Positions 1-10,210 of a DNA stretch of 64,000 bases are shown here, piece by piece. This stretch comes from Pseudo-nitzschia pungens (lineage: Eukaryota > Bacillariophyta > Bacillariophyceae > Bacillariales > Bacillariaceae). The notes under the pieces were generated by a model, which worked only from the letters and a program-made list of their open reading frames with translations, had not been told where the DNA came from and ran no database searches. The first letter of the stretch is position 1. Every line of letters starts with the position of its first letter. Made by a program: the position numbers and the translations under genes. Where the stretch lies: positions 2,852,001 to 2,916,000 of the forward strand of contig CM074763.1 in the NCBI GenBank assembly GCA_037355855.1, read 5' to 3'.

Positions 1-130
1 AGTCCCACAAAAGAGGGACTTGAGAGAAAGTGAAATGGGAATGAAGAGATTGGGATAAGATCCAGTATCAAAAGGGATGGGACAGGATAAGAAGCAGGAA
101 CAGAAGACAAAACCAAGGTACAAAGTGTAA

Positions 131-2860
131 TCAACCCTGAGGTCCAGTAAGCCAGGCTCTGAGAAGAGCAGCCTCTTGTTGGTATGGCTGCACTGGTGGG
201 ACAGGCGCTGCATACTGCTTCCTTGCAAGGTGGATGGTTGCAAGCCACTGCCGCTTGGCAGTCAGGGTGTAACCTTGTAGGACGTGGAAAGGGGTTTGTA
301 ACAGGGAGTGTGACTGGGGAAGTGCACCAGCTGCACCAATTGCCAATTCTGAAGTGATGGAAGCATCAAGAGATTGGTGTTGTTCAGCATCCAGGGTACC
401 CCCAGGACCATGGAGTCGTTCATTCCTATAAGTCCAAAGATCCCAGGAGGTAAGAAAGAACTGATGGATGACAGCTGTAGCCCAACGTTTGGGAGAGCGC
501 TTGCTTCCAATGTGGGAGTAGTAATCAGCCTGGATTTGATACCAGCGAGGAGACCACCTACCAAGAAGCCAGTTGTGCCAGCCAATAGTCCTCTGTGCCC
601 TGACAGCAGACGCAATTGCAAGTGAGTAGGATGATGGATAAATGGTCTGGCCCTTCCGAACTCTGGTGAGAAGATCCACAATGGCAACAACCAATGATGG
701 ATCAGTTTGTTCAACTTCAAGCCTCTTCTGCAGTGGTCCCTTGAAAGCTGACACACTGTGCTGTACTGCCCCAGTGTCCTTGCAGGAGAGCACATGAGAG
801 ACCTTCTCGTTGTCTGCATCACACAATGGGCACCGGGAGTGATCCTGATACTGGTAGTGAAGTAGTTGGTTGCCAACACCAATGCATCCAGAAGCAAATT
901 TGACAAACCACCGTTGCATGCCAGGAGGTAATCGCTTGAAGGCAGACAGATGGGCACACCAATGGATGGAACTCAAAACAGGTTGTGGAATGGGAATATC
1001 ATGGTGGGTCTGCCAGTATTTAAGAAGAGGAGGACCAGAAATGGCAACATGCAGAGCATTCTGATCAAACCTTGAACACTTGCATCCATTGAGAGAAAAT
1101 GCCCAAGGCTCAAACACAAGTCTGGGATAGTGATGGGCCGAAGCTCTATGAACAGAGAGAAAGGCCTTTGCCATGCTGTCAACCTGATGATTGCGAAGGG
1201 CCCACCAATCAAGAAAGATTCCAGCTTGATGGCCCTGAACCCACTGAAAGTGCACAGAGATTGGCAGGGCAGAAATCATGTTTCTGATGACATAAACATA
1301 ATCAAAAGACTTCTGGGAAATAACCAAAGGCCAAGATCCCTGAGCCTGTTTGAGAGCTGTGTCACCATCCAGAGCAATAGTGATAGAGCCAGAAGCAATA
1401 TCAAAAAGATTCACCAGAGCAGTGCAACAGGTGAGAACTCCAATGATACCCGCCAGTTCACTCCTGTAGGATGACTGATCCTCAGGGGATCCACTGACAA
1501 AATTACAGCCAGTGAGGAACAATGAAGCAGTCTTGGTGGAGGTATTGGGTGACAAAATGAATGCAGAAGTTCCTCTGAGAAGGTCCGGATCAAATGACCC
1601 ATCACAGACAGCACTGGCAATACCACTCTGGATAGCATCAACAAGGGGTTGACAGCCAGCCTGTGGTAGAGAATATTTGTGTAGAAGTACCCTTGGAGAC
1701 TCACAGAGTGCATCAAAGGCATCTACTGGGGAGTCTGGAAGAGAATCAAATGGATTGTACACCAGAGGATCCATGTCAGGAGGCTCAGAAACAAAGGCTG
1801 AGGACCCAACAACGCGGACAACTTGTCCACAAATAACAGGGCAGACAAGCACATCAGCACAGGCTGGTTTGTCAGAAATGAGTTCAGAAGTGACCCTGTA
1901 TCTGCCCCTGCCCTGGGAGGTGCTCACAATCCAGCCAGTAGAAGTTTTGAAGAATATTCTGTTGGTGGATGGAGACAAAAACCAAGGCCAAAGAGAAGCT
2001 GTCTGGGGAGAGAGCCAAGGCCCAAGATGAAAAGAAGGAGCTAGTGCCCTGGCTGCAGGGGGTGGACAAGGGGGAAGAAAACAGGTCTGAAGTGCCTTAG
2101 TCCAAAAGCGCTTTGCTGCTGGAGGCCAAGATGGAGGACATCTCGGCCAGTCAAGATGATCCCTCAAGTGATTGGAGGATGTCAGCTGGAAAGCCATGGG
2201 AGAGAGTCTCTTCCCATCTGGAGTACAAATGTCAGCAAGGGAGATAGCCTTGAGTGACATGCGCATGTGATTCAAGAGGGACAAGTCAGCACCTCTGAAG
2301 CCAGCGTTGACAAAGGCTTGCATGAGATAGCAGTCATTGGAACGTAGCAGGGGAAGATCTGGGAAGTCTTCAAACAAGCTCACAGGGTGAACAGAGGAAA
2401 ACTCCCACACATGTTTGTACCAGCAAGGAGTGACGTAGGAAGCAAAAGGATGATATGGTGTGACACCAAGATGGAGAGGAATGCCAAGTTCGAGCCGTAG
2501 AGACTCAGCAGTTAGCCTGAGAATCCTACCAGTTTGGGAGGACCTGACAGATTCCTGAAAGAGGGTGGCAATATGACTGAACTCTTGGAGGAGGTAGGGG
2601 TGAATGAAACCAAAGCCTTGATAGAGGGAAGGACCATAGAACACATGTCTGGGAAATGTCCGTGACATCCCTGCTTTATTCAGCACAGGAACAAGAGCTG
2701 GGTGAATTATCTTAGTCCAAGTGGCCTCATCAAGTTGCGTGACAGGCATGGGGTATTCAACAGACTTCATGAAAGAATACTTGAATGTGTAGAGGGATGC
2801 CTTCTTCTCACACTTGGAAGCCTTGAGCTGAGAGCCAAAAGACTGAGACTGTGACTTCAT
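131..2860 (-). CDS. Non-LTR retrotransposon C-terminal ORF (RNase H + zf-RVT), 5'-truncated
   Basis: A 909-residue reading frame. The N-terminal third resembles the stretch that follows the reverse transcriptase in LINE-type polyproteins (Pro-Val-Thr-Gln-Leu, then Tyr-Gly-Pro...Gly-Phe-Gly-Phe). A ribonuclease HI domain follows at about residues 410-570, with the acidic set Asp in CDGSFD (~417), Glu in YRSELAG (~465), Asp in ALDGD (~497), a WVQGH His and a final Asp in NHQVDS (~557). At about 676 is a CPLC...H....C zinc motif of the zf-RVT type. No YADD box, endonuclease or other RT motif lies upstream, so this is the 3' part of an element, as expected from 5' truncation during target-primed reverse transcription. 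The frame is unbroken, so the copy is young or retained. No poly(A) tail is visible before the window edge. Known: the RNase H would remove RNA from the RNA-DNA hybrid. Inferred: the copy cannot transpose by itself. Confidence 0.8.
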   Translation of the reverse strand: MKSQSQSFGSQLKASKCEKKASLYTFKYSFMKSVEYPMPVTQLDEATWTKIIHPALVPVLNKAGMSRTFPRHVFYGPSLYQGFGFIHPYLLQEFSHIATLFQESVRSSQTGRILRLTAESLRLELGIPLHLGVTPYHPFASYVTPCWYKHVWEFSSVHPVSLFEDFPDLPLLRSNDCYLMQAFVNAGFRGADLSLLNHMRMSLKAISLADICTPDGKRLSPMAFQLTSSNHLRDHLDWPRCPPSWPPAAKRFWTKALQTCFLPPCPPPAARALAPSFHLGPWLSPQTASLWPWFLSPSTNRIFFKTSTGWIVSTSQGRGRYRVTSELISDKPACADVLVCPVICGQVVRVVGSSAFVSEPPDMDPLVYNPFDSLPDSPVDAFDALCESPRVLLHKYSLPQAGCQPLVDAIQSGIASAVCDGSFDPDLLRGTSAFILSPNTSTKTASLFLTGCNFVSGSPEDQSSYRSELAGIIGVLTCCTALVNLFDIASGSITIALDGDTALKQAQGSWPLVISQKSFDYVYVIRNMISALPISVHFQWVQGHQAGIFLDWWALRNHQVDSMAKAFLSVHRASAHHYPRLVFEPWAFSLNGCKCSRFDQNALHVAISGPPLLKYWQTHHDIPIPQPVLSSIHWCAHLSAFKRLPPGMQRWFVKFASGCIGVGNQLLHYQYQDHSRCPLCDADNEKVSHVLSCKDTGAVQHSVSAFKGPLQKRLEVEQTDPSLVVAIVDLLTRVRKGQTIYPSSYSLAIASAVRAQRTIGWHNWLLGRWSPRWYQIQADYYSHIGSKRSPKRWATAVIHQFFLTSWDLWTYRNERLHGPGGTLDAEQHQSLDASITSELAIGAAGALPQSHSLLQTPFHVLQGYTLTAKRQWLATIHLARKQYAAPVPPVQPYQQEAALLRAWLTGPQG

Positions 2861-2871
2861 GTGAGCAATCT

Positions 2872-3147
2872 ATGCAATCAAGCAAGTCAAAATCGTCGAT
2901 CTTTCCCAAAGAATATCGCGGAAAGGTATTGTGGAAGCCTCCTAAGGCGTATCACGAACGTTGGGATTTCATGCGACTAATCGGAGAAAAGAAGAAAGCC
3001 ACCCAATTTTATTGCATTGCTTGTGATTCTACAGGAGCGTACACTGCCCAGTCATCGTCACAAATGAAACGTCATTCAGACACTGCTGAGCACAAAAAAA
3101 AGGCTGCCGAATTCAAACGAAAACATCCCTCCCATTTCTCAAAATAA
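2872..3147 (+). CDS. Small basic zinc-finger-like ORF
   Basis: About 91 residues from the first in-frame ATG; the frame extends a few codons upstream only through a GTG that overlaps the start of the opposite-strand retrotransposon ORF. It has one possible C2H2/BED-like finger: CIAC, then His in MKRH and His in AEHKKK, followed by a Lys-rich tail. The motif KVLWKPPKAYHERWDF is suggestive of a DNA-binding protein or of a fragment of a transposon-encoded zinc finger. No family is recognised with confidence. Its head-to-head abutment with the truncated LINE ORF suggests it may be chance sequence, the gene the LINE landed next to, or part of another mobile element. Confidence 0.35.
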   Translation: MQSSKSKSSIFPKEYRGKVLWKPPKAYHERWDFMRLIGEKKKATQFYCIACDSTGAYTAQSSSQMKRHSDTAEHKKKAAEFKRKHPSHFSK

Positions 3148-3339
3148 TACAGCCGCACATAATTATGAAGTAAGGTAAGGTTACGAAAGGACGGTACGGT
3201 ATTAGCTTGTACGAGTTAGTACGGTGCACGAACAGGCAGTCGAAACTGACACGTTCGTCTGTTCTGGTTAGCAGACATTAGTCACACCACACCGACGAAC
3301 ACAAAGTAGACGAACAGTCAAGGAGTAAGGTTTAACCGT

Positions 3340-3783
3340 ATGAGTCTACTCGTCTGTTCGTCTGTCTATTTCGTCTGTCTGTTCGTCTGTCTATTTCGTC
3401 TGTCTATTGTCTGTTCGTCTGTCTGTTCGTCTGTCTATTTTGTCTGTCTATTTCGTCTGTCTGTTCGTCTGTCTATTTCGTCTGTCTGTTCGTCTTTCTA
3501 TTTTTTCATCTGTCTATTTCGTCTGTCTATTGTCTGTTCGTCTGTCTGTTCGTCTGTCTATTTTGTCTGTCTATTTCGTCTGTCTGTTCGTCTGTCTATT
3601 TCGTCTGTCTGTTCGTCTTTCTATTTCATCTGTCTTTTCGTTGTCTATTTCGTCTGTCTATTGTCTGTTCGTCTGTCTGTTCGTCTGTCTATTTCGTCTG
3701 TCTATTTCGTCTGTCTGTTCGTCTTTCTATTTCATCTGTCTTTATTTCGTCTGTCTGCTCATCTGTCTACTGTCTGTTCGGTA
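3340..3783. repeat. Higher-order minisatellite of TCTGTCTATT/TCGTCTGTCTGT words
   Basis: A pyrimidine-rich tandem array built from TCGTCTGTC and TATTTCGTC words. A longer unit repeats on top of these: the junction TATTGTCTG recurs at about 3405, 3529 and 3659, so the higher-order period is 124-130 bp, with about three copies and small indels in later copies. The array lacks stop codons in two forward frames and therefore yields Ser/Val/Cys/Leu/Phe-rich spurious ORFs. Confidence 0.85.
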
Positions 3784-3837
3784 GCGACGTGTTCGTCTGT
3801 TCGTTCTGTTTTTCTAGTGTATCTGTTCGTTTGTTTG

Positions 3838-3966
3838 CTGGTGTCGGCTGGTGTCAGCTGGTGTCGGCTGGTGTCGACTGGTGTCGACTGGTGTCGTCTG
3901 GTGTCGACTGGTGTCGACTGGTGTCGCTGGTGTTGACTGGTGTCGCTGGTGTCGACTGGTGTTGGT
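3838..3966. repeat. 10-bp minisatellite, consensus GTGTCGACTG
   Basis: About a dozen tandem copies of CTGGTGTCGA-type 10-mers with variants GTGTCGGCTG, GTGTCAGCTG and GTGTCGTCTG; the last copies are shortened to GTGTCGCTG. It begins about 50 bp after the preceding array and shares its lack of stop codons. Confidence 0.85.
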
Positions 3967-4383
3967 CATGGGCTGGAAGTGAGTTGGTTGCTATCGCTGA
4001 AACTATCGCCAAAATCTGAGGGGTCATGGGAATTTTGATAGTTCGATCAAATTCGGACTAATTTATTTTTGGGTGATCGGGAATTTGAAGGAAAAACATT
4101 TCACCTAAAATCGGAGGGCTAAGAGAATTTAATTTTCTATATTTTCTATATTTTTTTAATATGCGCACCATTTTGTGCGTGTTGAGCGCATGGGGGCTTC
4201 CATAAATTGTTCCGGACTGCAATTTTTTAAAAATCAACCATGTTCCGGGAAGTCACGAGCATTTTGAATTGTACCGTAAGATTATGTTGTACCGTTGAAG
4301 AGAATGAATTCGTCCCACCTCAAAGAAGCAAACAAACAAACGAAGAAGCAAACAAACAAACAAACAACCAACCATACTACGCC
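3967..4383. other. AT-rich upstream region and leader of the P1B-ATPase gene
   Basis: AT-rich DNA with runs such as TTTTCTATATTTTTTTAA near 4140-4160, compatible with a promoter. The last ~60 bp before the ATG at 4384 are (CAAA)n/(GAAGCAAA)n repeats that would give an unstructured A/C-rich leader. An in-frame ATG at 4240 exists but lies upstream of this leader-like repeat and would add 48 unconserved residues, so 4384 was preferred. Confidence 0.4.
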
Positions 4384-7300
4384 ATGACGTCGACGACCAA
4401 AAAAAGCTGCAGCAGCAAGTGTTGCGAGAGCAGCAAAAGCTGCGAGAAGGAAAAGCTCCTGCCAAACCCCCCGGACGACAACACCCGCAGCGACTATGGA
4501 GCCACCGTTCCCGTCTCTGTCCCCGTCCCGGTCTCGGTCTCTGTCGCGGGCCCCCCTCAAAACGGTTGCTGCGACAAGGACGGAAACTGCAAGAACGCTC
4601 CTCCCTCCAGCAAGAAACGCTCCTCCCCCACCGGTGGCAAGAGCCGCTCCAGCGCGCACCTCTTTGCCTTTTTCGGAAGCCTCTTCGAGACCGAGAACTC
4701 CCGAACCTCGGTGGCGGCCTGCTGCGCCAGCGGGACCTGCAGCTACACGGCGCAGCAAAATCCCGGAAGCAAGGACAAGGAGGCCTCCGCGGGATTTCCG
4801 TTGCCACCGCTCCCCCACACGCTCTCGGAGCGCTCGTTTTCGGCGGAGAGCCTCGGAAGCTACAACCGTCCGACCACGCCGGTCCGGAGCCGCGCCGGGA
4901 GCTACGACTCGGCAACGGCGACGGCAACGGCAACGACGATGGGGGCGCAGCCACAGATGGATCCCAGGGTCGCGCAGACCACCGTCCGATCGACCCTGCA
5001 CTGCACCGGAATCTGCTGCTCGTCCGAGGTCCCGGAGCTCCTGGAGATCCTGCAGCCCCTGGAGGGCGTCTCGGAGGTAAAGGTCAACGTTCCGCTCAAG
5101 CAGATCATCGTGGACCACGACTGCCGGGTCGTCTCGGCGACCCAGATCGTCAAGCTCCTGGAGGAGGAGCTCTTCCCCTCGACCGTGGAGCGCGACGGGG
5201 GGGCGTCCCTCCCCAGCTGCGTCCGGTCGACCTTCGGCGTCAAAGGTTTGTGCTGCTCCTCGGAGATCCCGATCCTGGTCTCGATCCTCCAGCCCTACGA
5301 GGGCGTCTCGGACATCAAGTTCAACGTTCCGGCCAAGAAGATCATCGTGGAGCACAACTCCAAGGTTCTTTCGGCCTCGCAGATTGCCTCCATTCTCACC
5401 GAGGAAGACTTTCCCGCGACCGTCGACGTCGATGGCGGGAAGAACGTGGTCGGGGTGGAGGGACGCTCCAAGTTTCACGTTTCGGGAATCTGCTGCGCCT
5501 CGGAGATCCCGGCCATCAAGGCCATTCTGGAACCCAAGACCGGCATCAAGGGATTGATCGTCAACGTGGCCACCAAAATGGTGAGCTTGCGTGTGTTTGT
5601 GTGTTGTTTTCATTCGTTGTTTTCATTCGTTATGGATGGCGGATCGCGGATCGCGGATGGGTCCCTGTGCGCTTGCAGGCATGCAGGAACCCACGTGTGG
5701 GATTGTGTTTGCGATCTGCGATTCGCGATTCATTCCTCGATCACGCGTCTTCTCCTGCGGTTTTTGGATTGCTCCGAGTCGTTTTGGTACGGTACCTAAC
5801 TTTGTGTTCCCAACACCACTCCACTCAGGTCTACGTCGACCACAGTGCCAACATCATCAGCGCGGACGCCATCGCCGATTCTCTCGACAAAGGCGGCTTT
5901 GAGGCACTGGTCAAGTACGATTGCTTCAAGGACGCCGGGGGCTTTTTGTCGTCCTTTGTGATTTCAAAGTTTTCGATCCAGACCTCCCATCCCACCATGG
6001 TCTCGGATCTGAAGAGCTACCTCAAGACCTTCCACGAGGACCAGGTCGAGGGATACCAGGTCGAGAAGAGTTCCATGACGATTTCGATCATCCACAACCC
6101 GCTCTTGATTTCTGCCGAGGATCTGAGCCGGTCCATTCTCGAGGCGACAAAGATCGAGACCAAGGTCGAGGAGGACGGAAACGATACCAAGGTTTGGAAC
6201 TTTCCGGCGCTGATCGAGGAAGACGATGCGTCCGACACCCACGCAGCCGAGTCCCTGGGAAGCGGACTGCAGCCGGGGGTGGCCGTGTGCGGAGTCTTTT
6301 GGATCATCTCCATGCTGTCCTACGTCGGCGGGAGCTGGAGGGTCCTTTCCTATTTTGGTTTGGCATCGGTCGGGTTCGGAATCCCACCGATCGCAAACAA
6401 GGCCTTGAAAACGGCTTGCCGCGGGATGATCGATACGAACGTGTTGATGTTTCTCGCGGTGTTTGGTGCCGTCTGCCTCCAAAAATACGACGAGGCCGCT
6501 GCCGTGACCTTTTTGTTTTCTCTCTCCGAGTGGTTGGAAGACCGAGCAACCAGCCGGGCCAATGCCGCCCTGACCTCCATCGTCAAGCTCAAACCCGACC
6601 GTGCCAACATCATCCAACCCAAGACGAAGGAGCTCATCGTCGTTCCGGCAACCGCGGTTCCGGTGGGAGCCATGGTGGCTGTCAAGAGCGGGGACAAGAT
6701 CCCCTGCGACGGCGTCATCGTTGAGGGAACCTCGACCGTGGACGAGTCCTCCCTGACCGGGGAATCTCGGCCCGTGTTGAAGGGGCCCAAGGACGAAGTG
6801 TCCGGCGGCACCGTCAACTCCGGGAAAACCCAGATCGTGGTGCAAACCACCCGCACCAGCGATGACTCGGCCGTCTCTCGCCTCATTCGCCTCGTGGAGG
6901 AGGCGCAGGCGAACCGTTCCGAGACGGAGAAAATCGTGGATTCCTTTGCCAAGGTCTACACACCCGTGGTGGTGGTCGCGGCACTCGCCATGTGCACCCT
7001 TTCCTGGTTGTGGGGTCCCGCCGTCGGTCGCGACTGGACCAGCCGCGGCTTGTCCCTGGTGGTCATTGCCTGTCCGTGTGCACTCGTCATCTCCACTCCG
7101 ATTTCGTACGTTGCCGGGCTCGCAGCGACCGCTCAGAACGGGGTGCTGATCAAGGGAGGAGCCCACCTCGAAGCCCTGGGTCAGATCCGACACGTCTGTT
7201 TCGACAAAACCGGCACACTCACAGTCGGCGAATTCAAGCTCCTCAAGCTCGACGTTTTCGGAACCTATCGCCCGCGCCACGAAGTCCTGCAGTACCTTGC

Positions 7301-8246
7301 TCTGATGGAAGACCGGGCTACCCATCCACTTGCCAGGTCGCTGGTCGATGGCATCAAAGCGGAGGGCATCACCGTTCCCACGTCGTTGTTCGTGAAGGAC
7401 CACACCGTGATTCCCGGACAGGGCATCGAAGGAATCATCAACGGAACAAAGGTCGTGGTCGGAAACGAGAGACTCTTTCGGCGACTCGGAACCTTCGACA
7501 CCGTACCGGCGGAGGAACGAGCCAAGATCGAAGCGTGGGAAGCCCTGGGAGGCACGGTTGGTTTCATGAGCATCGGGGACGAAGGAATCTCCTGTGCCTA
7601 CTGCGTCGCCGATGCCCCCCGTCCCGAGAGTGCCGAGGTCGTCGAGGAGCTGGAGGCAATGGGCACGAAAGTGACGATGCTGACCGGTGACAAGCGTGAA
7701 ACCGCCCTGTCCATCGGCAAAACGATTGGCATCGGCAGCGGGAGCATTCGCAGCGAACTCCTTCCGGAAGAAAAGCTGGCGTGCATCGCGGAGATCAAGG
7801 GAGAGACGGAGGGTGTGTCCGATACCAACCCGCTCGTAGCCTTGTTCGTCGGCAAGCCCCGCCTGGTCCTCATGTGCGGGGACGGTGTCAACGATGCCCC
7901 CGGTCTGGTCGCCGCCCACGTGGGTGTAGCCATGGGTGCCGGAGCCGCACTGGCCATGGAAACCGCCGACGTGACCCTGATGGATTCCAGGCTCACCAAG
8001 CTTACCTACAGCATCCGGATGGGAAAGCGTGTCATCCAGAAAATCCGCGAAAACGTCGTCTTTTCGATCCTCGTCAAGCTCTTGGTTCTGGGATTGACCG
8101 TGACGAACCACGTGGGCCTCTGGGCCGCGATCGGGTCGGATGTGGGTTCGATGATTGTTGTCACCCTGAACGGCATGTCGCTTCTGCCAGAGGCCAAGAA
8201 GAAACCGACCGCGACGGAAACTCCCATTGCCAAAGATATTGTGTGA
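4384..8246 (+). CDS. Zn2+/Cd2+-transporting P1B-2-type ATPase (HMA2/HMA4-like)
   Basis: Two exons, 4384-5580 and 5829-8246, with a 248-nt GTGAGC...CAG phase-0 intron; 1204 residues. It pumps divalent heavy metals out of the cytosol at ATP cost. A Cys-rich N-terminus (KCCESSKSC, GCCDKDGNC, ACCASGTC) precedes three ferredoxin-like metal-binding domains at about residues 204-265, 280-345 and 361-425 with GICCSSE, GLCCSSE and GICCASE, and a fourth Cys-less copy at about 443-515. The intron splits the third domain. The P-type core has TGES, the TM6 metal motif CPC (~814), DKTGTLT (~857), ATHPLA, TGDKRE and GDGVNDAP (~1082). The last membrane pair has N...K...D-x-G spacing typical of Zn/Cd/Pb pumps, not Cu pumps. 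Longer than plant HMAs at the N-terminus because of the domain triplication. Strongly C/G-ending codons. Confidence 0.93.
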
Positions 8247-9112
8247 GGATGCATCTGTTGTGCAGTGCAGGACGGCATCGCAGCAACCTCACAGAGTGTA
8301 TGCGTTTTTTTCTGCGAGTGGCATCCGGCCGCTGGTCGCAATCCTTTAGTTTCTATTTGTTACTTCGTATTTCCTTTCTTATCGGCTCCCTTCCCGAAGC
8401 CTTGTACCGCCATTGATCCTTTCAAAAGCCTATAGCTACGAGAAAGTTAGCTACTTGGGTGACTGTCAGACTGTAGAAGTCAAAAACTCGTGCACATTAT
8501 CCGTGTGTCAAGAGGAGTTTTCAATCCACTCTTCACAGTACGTAATACTTTTTCATCTAGTTCGTTTTCAGAAGCATGAATAACTCGGCGATACTTTGTG
8601 TTTGCAATGGCTTTTCCTAACTTTTGGTGTCCTACCAAGTGTGATTAATCGCAGAGGATACATTTGGAATACTATCTTTCTAATTTTTTAAAAACATTTT
8701 TTGATATTGAAAAACAAATTCCCTCGGAGCACTTCGTGACACAGATTATGAGTTCCGAGTTCCGACCCCTCTTCGATCACCATAACCAGCACGCGTACGT
8801 ACCGTACAACAATCATTCGCGCATAAAAAAATCTTACGTGTACTTAGTCGTTCGTGTACTGGTAGATGGATTGATTCGCGCGTTGTCGTCTCACGGAACT
8901 TGAGACAACATGATTCAAAAACAACATGTTGTTCCTGTCTTAGCGCTTAGACGACGCCTGATGGCAGCAAACCTTACTTTAGCTAGTACTTGCACTAGTA
9001 ACTGATTCCACCCGTGCTGCGGAACAAAGAAACGTTTGGATCTCCATTCCTCGCATATAACATTGTCCCAGATTCGTTAGATTGTCATAGGAATTGAACA
9101 GATGATAGCACC
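8247..9112. other. Intergenic region between P1B-ATPase and LRAT gene
   Basis: AT-rich with no gene recognised. A 79-codon frame near 8664-8903 begins in low-complexity sequence and has no family resemblance. The right part should contain the promoter of the gene at 9113. Confidence 0.5.
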
Positions 9113-10210
9113 ATGACGGAAAACAAAGAATGTCCCCCATCCCCAACTTCTGCTCCACCGATGTCAAACGACGAAGAACAATCGGAAGAAACTGAGTCCG
9201 CTTCGTCCGACGACAAGGACCCATCGCGAGAAGAATCTTCCGTGTCTGCCCCGGAACGAAACAACGACGTGCAAGACGAGCAATGGCCATCCGAGGAAAA
9301 CCATCCAGAGGACAAAGCGAATACGGAGAACGAAGACGATGACAAGAACCAGTTCGACGTTGGCGATCACGTTTACAGTTGGTGTTCGTTGTGGGGCATC
9401 CCCTACGCCTATCAACACCACGGAATCGTCATCGACCAGGATCGTTTCAAAGCAACCGTGACCATACTGGACTTCTCCTGTCTGGTGCACAGTGACTCCG
9501 AAATGTCATCCTCCGGCAGCTTCCAGACCCCGGCATCCTCGTTCCACGCCTCTGCCTCGTCCTCATCGGAAGGTCTCACGGATGGCGACGCAAAAGCCAA
9601 CTCCATCGTGCGGGAGTTTACGATCGATGCCTCCCACGCGAGGACCGTGTGGAAAAAGGTTCGCTACGGTGCGCCCTGGACCGAGCGGTTGTTTCGGCGG
9701 GCGGGCACCACGTCCAGGGCTGTTTCGGACCCGGTCGAAATCGTTCTAGCCCGGGCCGAATTCTTGATGAAGCGGCACCGGGACTCGCTGCTGTCCTCCT
9801 ACGATCTCTTCCAGGCGAACTGCGAGCACGTGGCGGTCTGGTGCAAGACCGGACAGTTCTGCTCGCTGCAGCTCGGGGCGGCCCTGCACAAATCGGTGGC
9901 CCTGTCGACCGTCCCGACGGTCATTGCGTCGCAGGCCACCACCACCATTCCCGCGGCCGGGCTCTGGGGCTGGCTGGGGTTCACGACCACCGTCTCGCTG
10001 TCAACGACGCTGCCCTGGCTGATCCCGGTGACCATTCTGGGACCGGCGGCCGTCGCCGGGACATCGGCGTTCAATCTGAAGCGATGGAAGCAGACCACCG
10101 AGAGGTTGAATTCGAGCTTTGAAGATCGGGAAAAGAGCGTCCTGTACCGGGCAACGGTTCTGGAGACCGACGAGACGGAGGTGTACGAGAAGAAACTCGT
10201 ACCCACGTAG
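9113..10210 (+). CDS. LRAT-domain (NlpC/P60-like) membrane protein
   Basis: 365 residues, one exon. An acidic Ser/Glu-rich region of ~75 residues leads into an LRAT/H-rev107 fold: FDVGDHVYSW, the catalytic His in QHHGIVID (~101), and the catalytic Cys in QANCEHVAVWCKTG (~235). This permuted papain-like family includes lecithin:retinol acyltransferase and phospholipase A/acyltransferases, where His and Cys form the dyad and a thioacyl intermediate. The His-Cys spacing is enlarged by a Ser-rich insert (~130-160). After the domain, residues ~265-335 are hydrophobic and Gly/Ala/Thr-rich with two likely membrane segments, then a short basic/acidic tail. Likely a membrane-anchored lipid acyltransferase or hydrolase; substrate unknown. 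The ATG at 9113 follows a stop-rich leader. Confidence 0.8.
   Translation: MTENKECPPSPTSAPPMSNDEEQSEETESASSDDKDPSREESSVSAPERNNDVQDEQWPSEENHPEDKANTENEDDDKNQFDVGDHVYSWCSLWGIPYAYQHHGIVIDQDRFKATVTILDFSCLVHSDSEMSSSGSFQTPASSFHASASSSSEGLTDGDAKANSIVREFTIDASHARTVWKKVRYGAPWTERLFRRAGTTSRAVSDPVEIVLARAEFLMKRHRDSLLSSYDLFQANCEHVAVWCKTGQFCSLQLGAALHKSVALSTVPTVIASQATTTIPAAGLWGWLGFTTTVSLSTTLPWLIPVTILGPAAVAGTSAFNLKRWKQTTERLNSSFEDREKSVLYRATVLETDETEVYEKKLVPT

Noticed and set aside
3340..4019. 198-, 125- and 76-codon frames in the minisatellites
   Set aside because: Direct translations of tandem repeats without stops; no ordinary sequence outside the arrays.
4240..4383. Upstream ATG extension of the P1B-ATPase
   Set aside because: Passes through leader-like CAAA repeats and adds unconserved residues.
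5964..8111. 715-codon minus-strand frame opposite the P1B-ATPase
   Set aside because: Mirror of a C/G-ending codon gene, which depletes antisense stops; composition is His/Gly/Asp-rich with no motif. The same holds for the antisense frame at 4282-5613.
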